This document shows, piece after piece, positions 9,763-19,418 of a stretch of DNA of 64,000 nt. The stretch is from Candidatus Kuenenia stuttgartensis (GTDB lineage Bacteria; Planctomycetota; Planctomycetia; Gemmatales; Gemmataceae), in the NCBI GenBank assembly GCA_945897965.1, contig CAMDHK010000002.1, positions 1 to 64,000 of the forward strand, written 5' to 3'. The translations under genes and the position numbers were made by a program. Positions within the stretch are counted from its first letter, which is position 1; each line of letters starts with the position of its first letter. The notes below the pieces were generated by a model. That model worked only from the letters and a program-made list of their open reading frames with translations. It did no database searches and had not been told where the DNA came from.

Positions 9763-10458
9763 TTATTTTTTTCTTCGGATATGCTCTGCTTGAATGATTT
9801 CTCTGTTTATGGAATCCTTTAGGAGTTTCAGCGAGTCTTCCCGTGAAAGCTCGGTAAACAGTTTTGCCTCGATTGGGGCACCGATTGAAATACCAATTGC
9901 CCCATGATTTCCACGCAAGAAAAGGGGGCAAAGAGTTGGCCAGAAGTTATCTCGCGATAAAGCTTCATGCGCGCCCGCGATTCCTACAGGAACAACTATT
10001 GCATTGGATTTTCGAATAAGAAGCTGAATCCCTGGCTTTAAGTCTTGCATTAGTCCATTTTCAGATCGCGTGCCTTCAGGAAATACAAGCACTGCTCGCC
10101 CATTGCTTAAAAGTTCCAATGTGGCCCTGATGCCCTCCTTCGCAACGCCTTCCAGATCAACCGGGCAACATCCAACGGATTTTAGATAAATATCTAGTAA
10201 AGGTTTTTTAAAAAGCGATTTTCGTGCAAGATAGGAGAGTTCTCTGCAGGCTGTTAATCCAACACCAATCGGGTCCAAAAAGCTTTGGTGGTTTGCGACC
10301 AGAAGGACCGGGCCCTTGCGTGGTACATTTTTCCAGCCTTGTTTTCGAAGGCTGAAAAGAAACGTGTATATGCAATTGTAAGAGGTGTAATTTAATCCAT
10401 ACCAAATGGAATTAAACTGCTCTGTCACAAATTTGTAATCAAGCAATCCTGATTTCAT
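9763..10458 (-). CDS. plsC: 1-acyl-sn-glycerol-3-phosphate acyltransferase family protein
   Basis: 'VANHQSFLDPIG' (NHxxxxD) and 'VFPEGTRSENG' motifs. Confidence 0.92.
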   Translation of the reverse strand: MKSGLLDYKFVTEQFNSIWYGLNYTSYNCIYTFLFSLRKQGWKNVPRKGPVLLVANHQSFLDPIGVGLTACRELSYLARKSLFKKPLLDIYLKSVGCCPVDLEGVAKEGIRATLELLSNGRAVLVFPEGTRSENGLMQDLKPGIQLLIRKSNAIVVPVGIAGAHEALSRDNFWPTLCPLFLRGNHGAIGISIGAPIEAKLFTELSREDSLKLLKDSINREIIQAEHIRRKK

Positions 10459-11108
10459 TGCATGCCACGCCTTTGAATTTCTTGATGCATTACTTCAATT
10501 ACATTATTCATGTGCATATCGGATGTATCAAGAATCAGGGCATCATGGGCTGGCATCAATGGGCTTATTTCTCTGTTTTCATCTCGTAAATCCCTAGAGA
10601 TGATGGCATCAAGAATCTCTTGAAGTGTTGTGCTTACCCCTTTTTCTTGCAGTTCTATAAATCTTCGTTGGGCTCTCATTTCAGGTCTTGCGGTAAGAAA
10701 AAACTTGCAAAAAGCTTCAGGGAAAACAGTGGTTCCCTGATCCCGTCCTTCGCAAACCATATTTCTATCAAAAGCAGCGGCGCGTTGTAATTCGACCAGT
10801 TTTGTTCGCACGACTTTGCTGGTTGCTATTACACCCGCTAATTCCGTTGTTTCTTTAGTTCGGATTTGAATCGAAACATCCATACCGTTTAGGATTACTT
10901 TGTTTTCTTCAAGTCTTATTGTTAACTTGCTTAGTATTTGCTCAAGAGCGGGCTCGTTGAATGAAGATGCACCGGTGTTTAAAGCAGCTAGTGCAACAGC
11001 CCTATACATTGCGCCCGTGTCTAAGAACTGGAAGTTTATTTTTTTTGCTAGCAGTTTTGCGGCAGTGCTTTTGCCTGCCCCCGCTGGCCCATCAATGGTG
11101 ATTATCAT
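10455..11108 (-). CDS. cmk: (d)CMP kinase
   Basis: 'IDGPAGAGKSTAAKLLAKK', 'LDTGAMYRAVA', 'CEGRDQGTTVFPEA'; ATGA overlap with plsC. Confidence 0.95.
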   Translation of the reverse strand: MIITIDGPAGAGKSTAAKLLAKKINFQFLDTGAMYRAVALAALNTGASSFNEPALEQILSKLTIRLEENKVILNGMDVSIQIRTKETTELAGVIATSKVVRTKLVELQRAAAFDRNMVCEGRDQGTTVFPEAFCKFFLTARPEMRAQRRFIELQEKGVSTTLQEILDAIISRDLRDENREISPLMPAHDALILDTSDMHMNNVIEVMHQEIQRRGMQ

Positions 11109-11153
11109 GATCTAGTCCCCAAGCTAAAACGATGATAATAAAATCTGCACTTC

Positions 11154-11190
11154 ATAAAAAAAGGCGACCGACTGAGGGCCGCCTGACTTT
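11154..11190 (-). terminator. Rho-independent terminator downstream of the 11209-11769 gene
   Basis: On the minus strand, AGGCGGCCCTCAGTCGGTCGCCTTTTTTTA is a GC stem with one mismatch followed by 7 T. Confidence 0.7.
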
Positions 11191-11208
11191 TGGCAAAACT
11201 AAAATCAT

Positions 11209-11769
11209 TTACCTGGGATAAATGTTGATGGTGAATGTTTCATTTGCAGCAAGGCTTCTGGTGGTTTGTTTTTGGATGATCCCAAATCCATCAGCAAGAA
11301 CTTCGTAAGTAAAATCTCCTGCATTTTGATTGGGTACCGAAAGCGTTTGATTTGCCTGAGCTTTGTATACCTTGCCATTGATGATTACACTAGTGTTGGC
11401 GTTTGAAGTATTAGCAATCTTGATGGTTCCGTTCGCAGGAACTGCAGGAGTGAACGACGCAGCAACACGAGTTGCTGCAAGTTTACTGATCGCTTGTTCC
11501 ATTCTGCTCATTTGATCTTTAAGAATATTAATCTCAGCTTCAATTTTTTTCAGCTTTAATTCGTGATCAGCGCTTTTTATGGATTGAAGGGAAAGCTGAA
11601 TCTCTTTCAGTTGAGCCTGAATCGCATCGATGTTTGTAACATCTAATTTTTTTTCTGGTGTGATTGGCGGTTCAGGTTTTTTATCGGAGGTGTTTTCAAT
11701 GCCTCCAAAACTTGCACCGTAAGAAAAGCCGATTAGGGCTATCATCGTGATTGAATAGATAATTTTCAT
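11209..11769 (-). CDS. secreted coiled-coil protein with a C-terminal beta-type domain
   Basis: Signal peptide, heptad-rich 'IDAIQAQLKEIQLSLQSIKSADHELKLKKIEAEINILKDQMSRMEQAISKL', C-terminal beta-strand pattern; flanked by a terminator. Confidence 0.75.
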   Translation of the reverse strand: MKIIYSITMIALIGFSYGASFGGIENTSDKKPEPPITPEKKLDVTNIDAIQAQLKEIQLSLQSIKSADHELKLKKIEAEINILKDQMSRMEQAISKLAATRVAASFTPAVPANGTIKIANTSNANTSVIINGKVYKAQANQTLSVPNQNAGDFTYEVLADGFGIIQKQTTRSLAANETFTINIYPR

Positions 11770-11929
11770 TGTTACACCGTCTAATAATAAACATTAAGTA
11801 AATATAAATCTTCCTTAAGATTAGAGGTTGCAAACTTTGTTTGCAATCGAAAACAAGGGAAAATGCAGTGGGCAATTTGTTAAAATGTAACGATTATAAC
11901 GAAAGAACCTAAGAAGGGGTGAAATGCAT

Positions 11930-11960
11930 AAAGCCGGGTTTCCCCGGCTTTAGTTCGATT
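11930..11960 (-). terminator. terminator-like hairpin downstream of rimI
   Basis: AAAGCCGGG-TTTC-CCCGGCTTT perfect 9-bp stem. The minus-strand T-tract is weak. Confidence 0.5.
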
Positions 11961-11973
11961 TTTGCAAATTCGA

Positions 11974-12570
11974 TTAAGCGTTTTCTTCGTATTGAGCAAT
12001 ACGATTGATGGTTTCTTCAAAGTCTTCATCGGTGTCTGAAGGCAATTTGTATTGCATCAGGTATGCATCTTCATTGCTATCATCATAAAACGAGCGAAGC
12101 ACTCTTATTGCTTTAAAACCTTGATTTCTGAAGAATACCTGGCCCGATAGATTGGTTTCTCGGACTTCCAACGTGATTCTTGTTCTACGGTGGCTCGAAA
12201 GTTTTCCGATCAATTTAACTGCCATCTGCAATCCTACGCCCGACCGTTGATAATCAGGGTGCACAGCAAAATTCAAAATGTGAAGTTTGTTTTTGTGAAG
12301 TTCATAAATCATGAACCCGATTACTTTGTCGCCAGCCTCTGCTACCATCCCAATGCAATTGCGTTGCCTGAGGCAGCGCAAAAAATCTTCTTCAGTCCAG
12401 GACTGTGCGAAGCATTGTTGCTCTGCTTGTAATACTTCCTGCATGTCGCGTCTAATCATCCAGCGAATATGTACTTTAACTTGTTCTTTTTCTGTCTTAT
12501 TACCGCTCATTAAAAACTCCTCTTGTCCGTTATCATGGCATACCATGGTTCCGACATGTAAATTAGCCAT
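11974..12570 (-). CDS. rimI: ribosomal protein S18-alanine N-acetyltransferase-like GNAT
   Basis: GNAT core 'ILNFAVHPDYQRSGVGLQMAVKLIGKL' and 'LEVRETNLSGQVFFRNQGFKAIRVLRSFYDDSNEDAYLM'. The true start may be the internal Met at 12510. Confidence 0.85.
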   Translation of the reverse strand: MANLHVGTMVCHDNGQEEFLMSGNKTEKEQVKVHIRWMIRRDMQEVLQAEQQCFAQSWTEEDFLRCLRQRNCIGMVAEAGDKVIGFMIYELHKNKLHILNFAVHPDYQRSGVGLQMAVKLIGKLSSHRRTRITLEVRETNLSGQVFFRNQGFKAIRVLRSFYDDSNEDAYLMQYKLPSDTDEDFEETINRIAQYEENA

Positions 12571-12956
12571 GTTCCTTTGCCGACCAATTCGGCTAAAGGC
12601 CTATGCGAAAAAGAAAGAAGGTTAGGACCTTTCGATCAGTTAAGCGGGCGGAATTTAGCAACGGTCGAGACAATTTACAAGACCAAGGTTCATAAAACCC
12701 ACATAAATAAAATCGGTATTTTTCATCATGAAAATCACCAAGTTTAGAGGTGGTTTTAAAATAAATGTTGGAAATTTGAGAAGCAAGAAAAGAATGATAA
12801 AAGGGGGGATTCCCTTCCCCGTTAATCTGCGCTTCCTTGGCGATCCAAGATGAAATCTCATCTTGGGTTGAAGTGCCTAAGATACAAAAATATTGCTTGC
12901 TGAACAACCAAATATTCACACATTGAAAATAAATTTTGTCAGTATGAAAAGGTTGG

Positions 12957-14453
12957 TTAAGGTAGGGGGGAGACAATAATAGAGCATGCACTGCTGCGCT
13001 TGATATTTCCTATCCCGTATTCAACGACCACGCGGAATTCTCCCGGGCTGAGGCCCTTTAAATTTACCGAATAAATCTTATCTGCTCGGTTTGCTAAAAC
13101 AGGAAGATCATCGAAATTTAAGTTCTGTCCGTTGAGTCCCGCAATGGTTGGCCCGTTCCAAGCCAATGGAACAATTCCATCGGGAAAAAGAAACCGAACA
13201 CTGGTGTTGTTTAAATCAATCGAACCATTGTTTTTCAGGGAAAACCTAATTTCGCTTTCACTGCCCAAAGTTGCTTTTACAGTTGCGGGCGCAAACACAC
13301 CCTGGATCTCGGAGGTGCCTTCGATACGAACTAAAAACATCGAGGAGGTATCTGCACTATTCTCCATCGAAGCCTTGGCGTTTAGTTGCCAATCACCTGG
13401 TTTTGCTGCTCTTAATCGGAGCTTTGCAGACCATTTTCCCCCGACAATTTGCGGGTTGTTCCATACAAGTAATTTATTTGTAGGAGCAGTTGATTCAAAT
13501 CTCGCTTGCGGGTTGCTTCCTACTATTTCAAGCCCTTCAGGAATAACAGTTTGAATTGCAAGCTGGATTTCACCAATTTTAATGGAATCGATTTTCGCTT
13601 CAAGAATCATTTCGAGTTCGCCCTTGGCGGTATCTTCCCAAGATTTTTTCCACTGAAGGTTTATCTGCCCATCACTGACAGAGATATCTGATTGATAGAG
13701 TTTTTTTTCGCCATTGGTTGATGCTACTTGTATGTTCTGAGAGAATTTTCCGTTTTCCACAGCAAGTGTTTCAAGTCGAATAGATTTGGTTTGCCCTGCG
13801 GGAATATCCCCCAAAGTTGCTTCAATAAGTTCGCCTTCCGGGTGTCTGAGACCTTGGGGAAGTTTGTCGCGGATGGTTACATTTTCTGCTGGAGTTAAAC
13901 CATGGTTTGCAACGACGATTTCAAAAATGGCTCTTTGCCCACGCCTTACCCATTGTGGCCCTTGAACTTGGACCAGTAGCCCATCTTTCTTCTCAGCGTT
14001 TTTCTTCAATGTTGCAACTTTGTAAACGACTGCGGGCTTAAAGTTTAAATTATCTTTATCTGCAGCAAGAACTTTGAATTGGAATATTTTGCCGGTGCCT
14101 GGTTGTAGTTCAGGTATTTCCCATGTCCATTTGTTTTCTTGGATAAAAGGTTTTGGGTTTACTTCTAAAATCTCAGGTTTAGTTTTCCATTCTTGACTTA
14201 GAACAAGTTCTTCAAGAGGTAGGCTGCCAAGGTTTTTTAAAGTGATTTCCATGGTGCAAGGCTTGCCGATTTCAGGGTTATCAACAAAGCGTGTGATAAT
14301 AGAAACTTGGCTGCCTTCATCTGTTTTTAAGGTAGGCGTTTCTTTGTCGGATTCGATGGGTAAAGTGCCCGGAACCTGAGCTAGGGAAAAGAATGCCCCA
14401 GCTAAAAGCATTAAAATAGCAAAGCAGTTTGTGTTCAACATGGAATTACTCAT
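12957..14453 (-). CDS. secreted DUF11-type repeat protein
   Basis: Signal peptide and CARDB/DUF11-like blocks ('VRRGQRAIFEIVVANHGLTPAENVTIRDKLPQGLRHPEGE', 'LGSESEIRFSLKNNGSIDLNNTSVRFLFPDGI'). Confidence 0.8.
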   Translation of the reverse strand: MSNSMLNTNCFAILMLLAGAFFSLAQVPGTLPIESDKETPTLKTDEGSQVSIITRFVDNPEIGKPCTMEITLKNLGSLPLEELVLSQEWKTKPEILEVNPKPFIQENKWTWEIPELQPGTGKIFQFKVLAADKDNLNFKPAVVYKVATLKKNAEKKDGLLVQVQGPQWVRRGQRAIFEIVVANHGLTPAENVTIRDKLPQGLRHPEGELIEATLGDIPAGQTKSIRLETLAVENGKFSQNIQVASTNGEKKLYQSDISVSDGQINLQWKKSWEDTAKGELEMILEAKIDSIKIGEIQLAIQTVIPEGLEIVGSNPQARFESTAPTNKLLVWNNPQIVGGKWSAKLRLRAAKPGDWQLNAKASMENSADTSSMFLVRIEGTSEIQGVFAPATVKATLGSESEIRFSLKNNGSIDLNNTSVRFLFPDGIVPLAWNGPTIAGLNGQNLNFDDLPVLANRADKIYSVNLKGLSPGEFRVVVEYGIGNIKRSSACSIIVSPLP

Positions 14454-14823
14454 TAGAAGGTTTGGCCTCTGGGGCCTTATAGGATCCGCGACACTTATCC
14501 GCGGGGTACTTTAGTTCGTTTTTAAGCATTTTTGCATTTAAAGAATCAGAAAGATCAAGATTCATGCAGTTGCATAACGCCATGATCAGGCAGGTGACAT
14601 CTGCAATTTCTTCGGAAACTTCTCTTCGTTTGATAGGATCCAAGACCGAGAGTTTTGAATTTTCAGGAGTGATCCAAAGGAAATGCTCAAGCAATTCTGC
14701 AGCTTCTGCGCAAAGTGCCATCGCAAGATTTTTAGGATCATGGAATTGTTCCCAATCTCTTGCTGCAACAAAGCCCGCCATCTTTTTTCTTAAATCTAAT
14801 ACCGTTGTTTGAGAATCTGCCAA
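14446..14823 (-). CDS. MazG-like nucleotide pyrophosphohydrolase
   Basis: 'DPKNLAMALCAEAAELLEHF' and 'EVSEEIADVTCLIMALCNCMNLDL' MazG-like metal-binding EExxE/ExxD patterns. Confidence 0.85.
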   Translation of the reverse strand: MADSQTTVLDLRKKMAGFVAARDWEQFHDPKNLAMALCAEAAELLEHFLWITPENSKLSVLDPIKRREVSEEIADVTCLIMALCNCMNLDLSDSLNAKMLKNELKYPADKCRGSYKAPEAKPSNE

Positions 14824-14937
14824 TTTCTTACTCCATATAACTCTTAACTTAATGAAGAATCAAATGGAGTCAGATACATCAAATATTAAATGATGCAAGT
14901 CGGATTTATGGAGGCGTGGGAAAGCTGGGAATTCTGG

Positions 14938-16035
14938 CTAACTTACGGCGAATTCTTGCAAAGCTTTTTCTGAAAAGCTCAAGCCTAAGCCGGAGCCTTC
15001 AGGAGGTACAAGTTTGCCTGCTTTAAATTTTGGGTATTCATTGAATAGTGGTTCAAACCAAGGCATGTATTCAACGGAAGTCACTTGGGCAAAACCGCAC
15101 CCGATTTGGACCGCTAATTCGGGCAACAAATGAGGGCTAACAGGTATATTCTGGCTTTCACAGTAATGAATAAGTTTTAAAGTGTTGGTTATGCCCCCTA
15201 AACGGGTGATATCAGGCTGAGCGATGTCGAGTGCGCTTTTTTCAACATAGTTGTGAAACTCTTCTCTGGAAAAAAGCATTTCGCCAGCAGCAATCGGAAT
15301 ATCTAACTTCTTGGCAAGATAAGCATGGCCTTTGATATTCTCGCAACTGATGGGCTCTTCAAACCAACCAACCCCAATTTCATCTTGGAAGAAGTTACCC
15401 ATAGCAAGAGCCGTGCCGGTGTCGTAGCGTTCGTTTGCATCAACTGCCAGCCAAATTTCTTCTCCTAGTGCTTCGCGTAAGTTTTCAATGCGTTCGATAT
15501 CGCTTTGGGGGTTTGCACCAACCTTCACCTTAAGGCCCATTACACCTTGGTCAAGGTAAGGTTTTGAGAGATCAATTATTTGCCCGACACTCATCCAGAG
15601 CCATCCCGTGTGGGAGATATAAGCGGGAATAGATTCTCGGAATCCTCCGAGTAATTTATGAAGGGGCAAATTAGCAGCTTTGCCTTTGATATCCCATAGT
15701 GCGATATCGATTGCAGAATAAACTTGTTGAACCAGTCCGGTTCTGCCAATTGTTTGGGTGCGCCAATAAACCTTGGCAGCTAGTTTTTCGTTATCTAATG
15801 CGTTTTCATTGATTAAAATTGGGGCTAAATCTTCCTGGCCCAATGCAAGCATAGCTTTGCCGCCGCCCTGCAGAGAATAAGCAAATCCAATGCCTTCGAT
15901 GCCCGATTTAGTTTTAATCCGAACAACAAGCGTTGTGATTTTATCACTTCTCCCAGCAGCGATTTCGGTGGCAGAAGATCTTGTTGGGTTGGTAGGAATG
16001 CTTAGCAGACTGAATTTAATTTCTTGAATTTGCAT
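14938..16035 (-). CDS. mandelate racemase/muconate lactonizing enzyme family (enolase superfamily) protein
   Basis: 'MGLKVKVGAN' (KxK), 'WLAVDANERY', 'WFEEPIS', 'IAAGEMLFS', 'SPHLLPELAVQI' (His and Glu). Confidence 0.88.
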   Translation of the reverse strand: MQIQEIKFSLLSIPTNPTRSSATEIAAGRSDKITTLVVRIKTKSGIEGIGFAYSLQGGGKAMLALGQEDLAPILINENALDNEKLAAKVYWRTQTIGRTGLVQQVYSAIDIALWDIKGKAANLPLHKLLGGFRESIPAYISHTGWLWMSVGQIIDLSKPYLDQGVMGLKVKVGANPQSDIERIENLREALGEEIWLAVDANERYDTGTALAMGNFFQDEIGVGWFEEPISCENIKGHAYLAKKLDIPIAAGEMLFSREEFHNYVEKSALDIAQPDITRLGGITNTLKLIHYCESQNIPVSPHLLPELAVQIGCGFAQVTSVEYMPWFEPLFNEYPKFKAGKLVPPEGSGLGLSFSEKALQEFAVS

Positions 16036-16041
16036 AATTAC

Positions 16042-17871
16042 TCAAATGGTATGAGGATTCCTTTTCCGCCAAAAATAAAAAACAGGAATCCCAGAAGCTA
16101 CAATAATCAAACCAGGCCAAGTATATTCAGGCCTTACGACCAACAAATCAATCATTACAATGGTACAGAGCAAAATATAAAGAAAGGGAAGGAATGGATA
16201 GCCCCAAGCTTTATATGGGCGAATTTCATCAGGCTTTGTTCTGCGCAAAACAAACAATCCGGAAACCGTAAGGGCATAAAATAATAGGGCAGCAAAAATA
16301 ACATAGTCCAGCAGTTCGATATATGTTCCGGAGAAAACTAAAAGAATGGACCATGCGCCTTGAAGAACTAAGCCATATGCAGGCACGCCCCTAGTATTTA
16401 ATTCGCCTGCAGCCTTGAAAAACAGCCCATCGTGAGCCATGGCATAGTATAATCTTGACCCCATTAAAATCATGCCGTTGACACATCCAAAAGTGGAGAT
16501 CATGATGGCAATTGCCATCGCTATCATTCCATATTTAGGGAAAATCATTTGTAGAACAGCAGTTCCAACCCGGTCATCCCGTGCATGGGAAATCCCAAGT
16601 TCGGACGTGCTTCTAACGATTCGCTCGTTAAGCCTTCGATTCGTTTCTTTACTTGCAGAATTGCTTGCATCCTTGGCAATGTCAGCTTTAATTTTAAAGG
16701 TAGAGGCTTCTTCAAGTTTGGATTCCGCATCTTGGATCAGTCTTTTTCCACTAATTGTTTGGCCATCTTTGTCAAGTAATGCAACTCTTGCTTTTAGAAA
16801 AAGGGATTCGCTTTCAAGGCGGTTTGCAGTTGCCGAAAGATAATTGGCTTCTGCAGCGTATTCTTTTCTTATTGCAAGTCCTTCTTCGATTTCAGCTTTA
16901 AGCTGAATGCTAACCAGCGGGTTGCCGTTTGCCTTTAAAACGCAAAGGTATGCAAGATTAACCAAAAGATAAAGAAGGATGACGGATCCGGTCCCGAAAA
17001 TCAAACTCAATGGCAGATTACGGCTTGGATTACGGATTTCGCCAGCAGTAAAGGTTACATTATTCCAAGCATCAGCACTAAATAAAGACCCTACCATAGC
17101 CCCGCCAGCAACCATAAAAGCAACAAGCAAAGGTGCCCCGCCCACAAGTTCTGAGATGGAATTAAAGCGGTCGGTGGAGAAAGATCCAGCCCAAAGGTCT
17201 GCAAAGTTAATGCTAATAACCTCTCTGTTCGCACCAATGCTAAACCCAAGAATGATGAGAATGATAAGGCTTAAAGTTTTGATGACCGTAAAAAGGTTTT
17301 GAATCCATTTGCCTTCTTTAACGCCTCTGCAATTAAGCAAGGTTAGGAAAGCAATAATTGCAACCGCAATCAGTTGGCCTGAAGTAATTGCGAATTCTGT
17401 GCGTTTGAAAATAATCAAAGGCTCTTTAAGCCAGGGTAGAGGAAGTGAGATTACTAGGTTTAACCCACTCCAGTTTATGATTTGCGCTTCTTCCCCAGTA
17501 CCAAGGCTAGGCGCTATCACGCCGAGAAATTTTGAAAAAGCAACAGCAACCGCTGCAATGGATCCTGTTTGAATGACGAGGAATAAGCTCCAGCCATAAA
17601 GGAACCCCCACAGAGGGCCAAAAGCTTCTTTAAGATAGATATACTGCCCACCTGCGCGAGGCATCATAGCTGCGAGTTCTGCGTAGCTGAGTGCACCTAG
17701 AATTGTCATGAATCCCGTTAAAATCCAAATCAGCAAAAGGCTTCCAGGGGAACCTACATCACGGATTATATCTGCGGAAACAATGAAAATGCCGGAACCA
17801 ATCATAGTCCCTGCAACAAGCATTGTGGAATCGAAAAGGCCTAGCCGTTGTTGGAATTGTTTGTTGTCCAT
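16042..17871 (-). CDS. APC-family amino acid permease with an inserted coiled-coil segment
   Basis: 'LGLFDSTMLVAGTMIGSGIFIVSADI', 'ALSYAELAAMMPRAGGQYIYLKEAFGPLWGFLYGW', 'MAIAIMISTFGCVNGMILMGSRLYYAMAHDGLFF'; extra heptad-rich segment at about 16590-16925. Confidence 0.9.
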   Translation of the reverse strand: MDNKQFQQRLGLFDSTMLVAGTMIGSGIFIVSADIIRDVGSPGSLLLIWILTGFMTILGALSYAELAAMMPRAGGQYIYLKEAFGPLWGFLYGWSLFLVIQTGSIAAVAVAFSKFLGVIAPSLGTGEEAQIINWSGLNLVISLPLPWLKEPLIIFKRTEFAITSGQLIAVAIIAFLTLLNCRGVKEGKWIQNLFTVIKTLSLIILIILGFSIGANREVISINFADLWAGSFSTDRFNSISELVGGAPLLVAFMVAGGAMVGSLFSADAWNNVTFTAGEIRNPSRNLPLSLIFGTGSVILLYLLVNLAYLCVLKANGNPLVSIQLKAEIEEGLAIRKEYAAEANYLSATANRLESESLFLKARVALLDKDGQTISGKRLIQDAESKLEEASTFKIKADIAKDASNSASKETNRRLNERIVRSTSELGISHARDDRVGTAVLQMIFPKYGMIAMAIAIMISTFGCVNGMILMGSRLYYAMAHDGLFFKAAGELNTRGVPAYGLVLQGAWSILLVFSGTYIELLDYVIFAALLFYALTVSGLFVLRRTKPDEIRPYKAWGYPFLPFLYILLCTIVMIDLLVVRPEYTWPGLIIVASGIPVFYFWRKRNPHTI

Positions 17872-17873
17872 GC

Positions 17874-19418
17874 TTATAACTTTTTGGCAAGGTTGTTATC
17901 TTCGATCCGAAGTTTGCTGTGGTGGAAGCCATAAACAAAGTAAATAGCAAGTCCTATTCCAAGCCATATGAAAAGCCTAACCCAGTTTTCCCAACCAAGA
18001 GAGAACATGAGTACCAAACATAAAACAATACCGCCAATGGGGCAAAATAACCCAAGAGGCGCCTTAAAAGAGCGGGGCGCATTCGGGTCTTTGAACCTTA
18101 AAATAAGTACTGCAGCACAAACCACCACAAAGGCAAACAATGTTCCAATGTTGGTAAGTTCCGCAAGAACATCAAGCGGGAGCAAACTGCCACCTAATGC
18201 GACAATGAGCCCGGTAAGCATGGTTGCAAGCCAAGGTGTTTGATAAACAGGGTGAACACTGGCGAAAAACTTTTCAGGAAGAAGTCCATCACGGGCCATC
18301 GCCAGAAAAATCCTAGGTTGCCCGCACATCATTACTAAAAGAACAGAGGTAATGCCTGTTAACGCGCCAATAGAAACCAGTAATCTGGCCCAGGGCATAC
18401 CAACTTGCGCAAAAACGTTAGCAACTGGGGCTTCTTTTGGAATGTCTTTGTAATTAACCATGCCGGTTAAAACCGCAGCTACTGCAATGTAAAGAACCGT
18501 GCAAATCAAAAGAGAGCCAATGATAGCAAAGGGCATATCACGCTTAGGATTTTTAGCTTCCTCTGCGTTTGTGGAAACTGCATCAAAACCAAGGTAGGCA
18601 AAGAAAATAAGCGCTGCGCCTGCTAAAACCCCAGACGGAGCATTGGTAGCGGGGTTGATATCTCCCCAGACCAAAGTCCCAAAAAAGCTTAAGCCGCCAT
18701 ACCCGAATGGTGCGAAGTTATCCGTCCAGTTGGAGGTAACGATGTGAGGAATGCCTGCAATAATGACAAAGAAAACAACAGCAAGTTTGACAACAACCAT
18801 GATGCCGTTGATGAAAGCGCTTTCCCGGATGCCTCGCACCAAAATGAAGGTGATGATGAGAGAAATAGCGACTGCAGGCAGATCAAGGATAGAGCCTGTT
18901 GAAACTATTTCACCACCTTTGGCGATATCAAAAGGTGCGTTTGTAAGAGCTGTCGGTATATGAAACTCAAATTGTTTAAGTATATCTTGGAAGTATTTAG
19001 ACCAACCGTGTGCGACGGTGCAACTTGCGACCGCATATTCTAAAACGAGATCCCACCCAATGATCCATGCCATTAGTTCGCCGAGGGTAAGGTAGGCGTA
19101 GGTGTAAGCACTGCCAGCAACAGGGGCCATGGATGCAAATTCCGCATAGCAAAGTGCTGAAAAAATACATGCAAGGCCAGCAAATACAAAAGAAAGCATA
19201 AGTGCAGGACCAGTAACATCGCGGGCAGCTTTACCCACTAAAACAAAAATTCCGGTGCCTATGATTGCGCCGATACCAAGAGCAGTTAATGCCCAAGGCC
19301 CGAGCACGCGTTTAAGGCTGTGACCGCTTTCAGAATCTGCCATCACTTTTTGAAGAGATTTACGCCGAAACATACCGTTAGACATTTTGTTGCTCCGTTT
19401 TTTAACACTTTTAGGCAT
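17874..19418 (-). CDS. APC-family amino acid permease (cationic amino acid transporter-like)
   Basis: 'LTALGIGAIIGTGIFVLVGKAARDVTGPALMLSFVFAGLACIFSALCYAEFASMAPVAGSAYTYAY' and a TM-rich body. Confidence 0.92.
   Translation of the reverse strand: MPKSVKKRSNKMSNGMFRRKSLQKVMADSESGHSLKRVLGPWALTALGIGAIIGTGIFVLVGKAARDVTGPALMLSFVFAGLACIFSALCYAEFASMAPVAGSAYTYAYLTLGELMAWIIGWDLVLEYAVASCTVAHGWSKYFQDILKQFEFHIPTALTNAPFDIAKGGEIVSTGSILDLPAVAISLIITFILVRGIRESAFINGIMVVVKLAVVFFVIIAGIPHIVTSNWTDNFAPFGYGGLSFFGTLVWGDINPATNAPSGVLAGAALIFFAYLGFDAVSTNAEEAKNPKRDMPFAIIGSLLICTVLYIAVAAVLTGMVNYKDIPKEAPVANVFAQVGMPWARLLVSIGALTGITSVLLVMMCGQPRIFLAMARDGLLPEKFFASVHPVYQTPWLATMLTGLIVALGGSLLPLDVLAELTNIGTLFAFVVVCAAVLILRFKDPNAPRSFKAPLGLFCPIGGIVLCLVLMFSLGWENWVRLFIWLGIGLAIYFVYGFHHSKLRIEDNNLAKKL

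Noticed and set aside
12593-12991. 132-aa minus-strand and overlapping plus-strand ORFs in the rimI upstream gap
   Set aside because: Poor codon pattern, overlaps the DUF11 gene end and rimI start region, no recognisable domain; treated as non-coding.
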